A stretch of 64,000 nt of DNA from JAKALX01 sp964508715 (GTDB lineage Bacteria; Chloroflexota; Dehalococcoidia; Tepidiformales; Tepidiformaceae): positions 34,541 through 98,540 of the forward strand of contig CAZDUX010000012.1 of the NCBI GenBank assembly GCA_964508715.1. Direction: 5' to 3'. Position 1 is the stretch's first letter, and every line of letters begins with the position of its first letter. This document shows positions 61,096-64,000 of the stretch, piece after piece. The notes under the pieces are model-generated. The model was not told the origin of the DNA, ran no database searches, and was given only the letters and a program-made list of their open reading frames with translations. The translations under genes and the position numbers were made by a program.

Positions 61096-62325
61096 ATGAC
61101 CGAAATCGAAATCACTCCCTCCGCACAAGGCCGCCAAATGGCGCCCATCGATGACCAGTTGGCCGTCCTCATGAGCGGTGTCGACTATGGTGACGCCGAA
61201 CTCAAACGCCAGATGGAACGCGAACTCCGTAATCTCCTGGCACTCGACCGGCCGCTCCGTGTCTATCTCGGTATCGACCCCACCGCAACCTCGCTCACCC
61301 TCGGACACACCGTCCCCCTTCGCAAGCTCCGTCAATTCCAGGAGTTCGGCCACCACGCCATCTTCCTCATTGGCGACTACACCGCCCTCATCGGCGACCC
61401 CAGCGACAAGAACAAGCTCCGGCCGATGCTCACCCCGGCAGATATCAAGGCCAACGAGGCAAGCTACTTCGAGCAGGCCGCCCGCATCCTCGACCAGTCG
61501 AAGACCGAACTCCGCCACAACTCCGAGTGGCTCTCGAAGCTCGATTTCCCTGCCATCATCAGCCTCATGTCGAAGTTTACCGCCGCCGAGATGCTCCGCC
61601 GCGATAACTTCCGCCAGCGCTGGGAGAACGGAGACGCTGTCTACCTCCACGAGTTCCTCTATGCTCTCATGCAGGGCTACGACGCCTACGCCCTCGAGTG
61701 CGACGTCCAGGTTGGTGGCACCGAGCAACTCTTCAACCTCATGGCCGGTCGCAAGATCCAGGAAGACGCCGGCCAGCGCCCCCACGTCCCCGTCACCATG
61801 CCCATCCTCGTCGGCCTCGATGGCAAAGAGCGCATGTCCAAGTCGAAGGGCAACCATATCGGCGTCAACGACTCACCCTCCGAGCAGTACGGCAAGGCCA
61901 TGTCACTCCCCGATGAAGTCGTGATGGATTTCTTCGTCCTCGCAACCAATGTTCCCCGAACGGACCTTGCCGGCCTCCAGCATCAGCTCCAGCGCGACCC
62001 CATGGCCACGAAGAAACTCCTCGCTCGTACCATTGTCACCGAGTTCTACGACGAAGCCGCCGCCGCCGAAGCCGAAACCGCCTTCGAACGAACGGTTCAG
62101 CGCAAGGAAATGCCTCAGGACATCCCCTCATTCCCGATCGACGGTACTGCCTCGCTTGTCGATGTCCTCGTCGCCTCTGGTGCAGCACCCTCAAAGCGCG
62201 AAGCTCGCCGGCTCTTCGAGCAACACGCCGTCACCCTCGACGGCGAACCCCTTGATGCCGGAGCTACACCCCGGCCCGGCATGATCCTGCAGATCGGCAA
62301 GCGCCGCTGGCTCCGCCTCGAGTAG
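61096..62325 (+). CDS. tyrS: Tyrosyl-tRNA synthetase
   Basis: 409 residues. Class I signatures: 'SLTLGHTVPLRKLRQFQ' near 66 (HIGH motif as LGHT) and 'KERMSKSKGN' near 244 (KMSKS). The tyrosine pocket region 'YLHEFLYALMQGYDAYALECDVQVGGTEQLFN' is conserved, and an S4 RNA-binding domain lies at about 345-405. The 28-base stretch upstream encodes no extra domain. Attaches Tyr to tRNA-Tyr. Co-transcribed with ribF. Convergent with tRNA-Val. Confidence 0.95.
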   Translation: MTEIEITPSAQGRQMAPIDDQLAVLMSGVDYGDAELKRQMERELRNLLALDRPLRVYLGIDPTATSLTLGHTVPLRKLRQFQEFGHHAIFLIGDYTALIGDPSDKNKLRPMLTPADIKANEASYFEQAARILDQSKTELRHNSEWLSKLDFPAIISLMSKFTAAEMLRRDNFRQRWENGDAVYLHEFLYALMQGYDAYALECDVQVGGTEQLFNLMAGRKIQEDAGQRPHVPVTMPILVGLDGKERMSKSKGNHIGVNDSPSEQYGKAMSLPDEVVMDFFVLATNVPRTDLAGLQHQLQRDPMATKKLLARTIVTEFYDEAAAAEAETAFERTVQRKEMPQDIPSFPIDGTASLVDVLVASGAAPSKREARRLFEQHAVTLDGEPLDAGATPRPGMILQIGKRRWLRLE

Positions 62326-62365
62326 CGGGTGATTCATCTAACCGTCGATGCAAGGAGAAGGGTGA

Positions 62366-62442
62366 TGGTGGGCGATACTGGATTCGAACCAGTGACCTCT
62401 GCGATGTCAACGCAGCGCTCTAACCAACTGAGCTAACCGCCC
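62366..62442 (-). tRNA. tRNA-Val (GAC anticodon)
   Basis: On the minus strand the acceptor GGGCGGT pairs with ATCGCCC, the D-arm is TAGCTCAGTTGGTTAGAGC, the anticodon arm is CTGCG-TTGACAT-CGCAG (GAC reads GTC/GTT Val codons) and the T-arm is CTGGTTCGAATCCAG. A CCA is encoded at the 3' end (62366-62368). 77 nt including CCA. Confidence 0.95.
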
Positions 62443-62550
62443 CAACGCGGAAACCCCACGATAGCGCAGCCCACCGCAACATGCCACCAACCTCGTGGCA
62501 AAATCCCCCCGCCGATCCCCCCGCTTCCAGCAACTCAGCACCCGCGACCT

Positions 62551-62561
62551 TGTGCTACACT
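62551..62561 (+). promoter_or_regulatory. Extended -10 promoter before the thrS T-box
   Basis: TGTGCTACACT contains an extended -10 (TGC-TACACT, 62556-62561) with a weak -35. The predicted start near 62568 is about 20 bases before the T-box. Confidence 0.5.
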
Positions 62562-62589
62562 CAGCCCGACCCTTCCGTTTCCATATCAA

Positions 62590-62830
62590 GGCAACGACCG
62601 GGACGAGTAGCCCGCCGCCTATACAGAGATCCCGCGCCACCGGCTGAAAGCGCGGACCAGGGCAGGCGAAAACCACCCGCGAGCCTGCACCCGAAGCGCC
62701 CACGGCGATAGGCGTGCACGATTGGCCCCGTTACCGGCCGCCTCGAGTCCTTCTCCCGAGAGAAGGAGAAGCAGGGTGGAACCACGGAGCGCGCCTCCCG
62801 TCCCCGCGACGGAGGCGCGCTCTTCTTGTT
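62590..62830 (+). ncRNA. T-box riboswitch (threonine) upstream of thrS
   Basis: Stem I has GACGAGTA near 62602, CAGAGA near 62624 and GGCTGAAA near 62642. The return strand contains GCGAAAACCA, where ACC (62672-62674), a Thr codon, is the likely specifier. The T-box itself is AGGGTGGAACCACGG (62773-62787); its TGGA pairs with UCCA, fitting a tRNA-Thr with a U discriminator. Uncharged tRNA-Thr would favour the antiterminator over the hairpin at 62787-62822. Confidence 0.9.
62787..62830 (+). terminator. T-box terminator of thrS
   Basis: GAGCGCGCCTCC ... GGAGGCGCGCTC is a 12-bp perfect stem followed by TTCTTGTT. It overlaps the 3' end of the antiterminator sequence, as expected for the OFF state. 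Confidence 0.9.
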
Positions 62831-62853
62831 GCCAATCCCTCAGGAGGCACTCC

Positions 62854-62940
62854 GTGAACACACCACTCGCGCCCAACGCCCGCCCGCCTATTCGCATTGG
62901 CGCCGCCACCACGCGGACTACCACGTCTCCCTCGAACTGA
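62854..62940 (+). CDS. Small Thr-rich open frame between T-box and thrS (28 aa)
   Basis: GTG at 62854 with a perfect AGGAGG 6 bases upstream opens 28 codons ending TGA at 62938. Its last part encodes 'GAATTRTTTSPSN', with five Thr codons (ACC, ACG, ACT, ACC, ACG) within six positions. It lies after the T-box terminator and 47 bases before the thrS start. Possibly a leader peptide whose translation senses Thr-tRNA; alternatively a chance frame. No homologue known to me. Confidence 0.5.
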   Translation: MNTPLAPNARPPIRIGAATTRTTTSPSN

Positions 62941-62987
62941 CCCTGGCGCGGCACTCAGTACCTCTTCATCGCTAAGGAGAAACCCCC

Positions 62988-64000
62988 GTGGCTGAATCCC
63001 TCGAATCCCACGTTGACCTCAACTCCCTCACCAAAGAAGACCGCCTCAACCGCATGCGCCATTCCGCGGCACACGTCCTCGCCGAGGCCATGCTTGAACT
63101 CATGCCCGACGCTGAACTCGGCATCGGCCCGCCCATCGATACCGGCTTCTACTACGACTTCCGCCTCCCCCGCCCCCTCACGGAAGACGACCTTCGCTGG
63201 CTCGAAGACCGCATGCGCAAGTCCATCAAGGGCAAGCATGCCTTCGTCATGGCCTCCCTCTCTAAGGCCGAGGCCGAACAGAAGTGGAAGAACCAGCCCT
63301 TCAAGCTCGACCTCCTTAAGGACCTCGAGGAGGGCAATGTCACGCAGTGCACCCACGCCGCCTTCACCGACCTCTGTCGCGGCGGCCACGTCAACAACAC
63401 CGGCGAAATCCCCCCCTTCAAGCTCATGAGCATCGCCGGTGCCTACTGGCGTGGGTCCGAAAAGAACCCCCAGCTCCAGCGCGTCTACGGCGCCCTCTTC
63501 GAAACCAGGGAAGAACTCGAAGAGTACGAGCACCAACTCGAGGAAGCCCGCCGCCGCGATCACCGCCGGATCGGCAAAGACCTCAACCTCTTTGCCATCA
63601 TCGACGAGATCGGCCCCGGCCACGTCGTCTGGCTCCCCGCCGGCGCCACCATCCGCCGCGAACTTGACCGCTGGATCACCGATAAAGAACTCGAACTCGG
63701 CTACCGGCACGTCCATACCCCCGTCGTCGCCAAGCGCGAACTCTACGTCCGCTCCGGGCACTGGGCCCACTACCAGGACGCCATGTACCCCGTCATGGAA
63801 CGCGACGGCGAGGAGTACGTCCTCCGCCCCATGAACTGCCCCAGCCACATCATGGTCTACGAGCAGGATCAACACTCCTACCGCGAGCTTCCCATCCGCA
63901 TCGCCGAACTCGCCGACATGCACCGCTGGGAAAAATCCGGCCAACTCACCGGCATGAGCCGCGTCCGCATCATGACCCTCAACGACGCCCACATCTTCTG
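62988..64000 (+). CDS. thrS: Threonyl-tRNA synthetase, 3' end outside window
   Basis: At least 337 residues. GTG at 62988 with AAGGAG 8 bases upstream. The editing domain has 'RHSAAHVLAEAM' (HxxxH, His25 and His29) and 'DLCRGGHV' near 128; the class II core starts 'GHVVWLPAGATI' near 208, with 'PMNCPSHIMVYE' (zinc Cys) near 282 and 'LADMHRWEKSGQLTGMSRVR' near 310. The N-terminal TGS domain is absent: the protein begins 20 residues before the editing site. Attaches Thr to tRNA-Thr. Preceded by its T-box. Cut off by the window end. Confidence 0.95.
   Translation, partial: MAESLESHVDLNSLTKEDRLNRMRHSAAHVLAEAMLELMPDAELGIGPPIDTGFYYDFRLPRPLTEDDLRWLEDRMRKSIKGKHAFVMASLSKAEAEQKWKNQPFKLDLLKDLEEGNVTQCTHAAFTDLCRGGHVNNTGEIPPFKLMSIAGAYWRGSEKNPQLQRVYGALFETREELEEYEHQLEEARRRDHRRIGKDLNLFAIIDEIGPGHVVWLPAGATIRRELDRWITDKELELGYRHVHTPVVAKRELYVRSGHWAHYQDAMYPVMERDGEEYVLRPMNCPSHIMVYEQDQHSYRELPIRIAELADMHRWEKSGQLTGMSRVRIMTLNDAHIF

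Overview
The window is a dense, high-GC bacterial chromosome segment. Codons mostly end in C or G, GTG and TTG starts are common, and genes are packed on both strands with many 4-base ATGA/GTGA overlaps. I see no insertion sequence, integrase, phage, plasmid or CRISPR feature. The gene set (five MFS transporters, CaiB-type CoA-transferases, acyl-CoA carboxylase with an AtuA-type protein, Ni-superoxide dismutase with its maturation protease, T-box and FMN riboswitches) would fit a Chloroflexota bacterium of the Dehalococcoidia/Tepidiforma type. That placement is inference; no rRNA is present to settle it.

Layout. 1-7.4 kb (minus strand): end-truncated CNNM/CorC membrane protein, tandem NUDIX protein, HpcH/HpaI-type lyase, DinB protein, FmdB zinc ribbon, enoyl-CoA hydratase and two tandem paralogous MFS transporters. 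7.7-10.7 kb: a further MFS transporter, a DEDD exonuclease and a lipoprotein. 10.85-13.9 kb: riboflavin operon (promoter, FMN riboswitch, ribE, ribBA, ribH, membrane protein). 13.9-24.8 kb: GreA-like factor with an extra N-terminal domain, rsmG, a YIP1 protein with its own promoter and terminator, MFS, P-type ATPase, citramalate synthase behind a possible leader-peptide attenuator, MrfA-type helicase and chorismate mutase. 24.8-36.9 kb: MFS, a double CoA-transferase, exonuclease-BRCT protein, epimerase, a divergent dnaA away from dnaN, GH1 glycosidase and a duplicated-domain lipoprotein. 37-45.1 kb: CvpA, Trm112-like protein, then a five-gene translationally coupled minus-strand operon (carboxylase beta, carboxylase alpha/biotin, TIGR03084-type protein, enoyl-CoA hydratase, AtuA-type protein) that looks like a branched acyl-CoA carboxylation pathway.

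45.2-58.7 kb: sodN and sodX divergent from the carboxylase operon, a propeller lipoprotein, an incomplete nucleotidyltransferase, a second CaiB protein, a NadD-like nucleotidyltransferase, ABC1 kinase, a diguanylate cyclase, a DinB/DUF1786 pair, a phosphodiester glycosidase-like protein, a PAS histidine kinase and an aldose epimerase. 59.3-64 kb: class II aldolase, ribF-tyrS, tRNA-Val, then thrS (cut by the window edge) behind a threonine T-box and a small Thr-rich open frame with a strong ribosome binding site.

How the genes work together: ribE/ribBA/ribH make riboflavin under FMN control and ribF converts it to FMN and FAD; ribD is not in this window. cimA and the chorismate mutase belong to isoleucine and aromatic amino-acid synthesis. 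The carboxylase operon, three enoyl-CoA hydratase/lyase genes and two CoA-transferases point to CoA-ester catabolism. Several genes lack a ribosome binding site but carry a -10-like hexamer 5-7 bases before the start codon, suggesting leaderless transcripts. The most interesting items are the Thr-rich frame behind the T-box, the carboxylase/AtuA/TIGR03084 operon, the double CoA-transferase with a Glu-for-Asp change, the extended GreA, the divergent DnaA and the sodX start problem.
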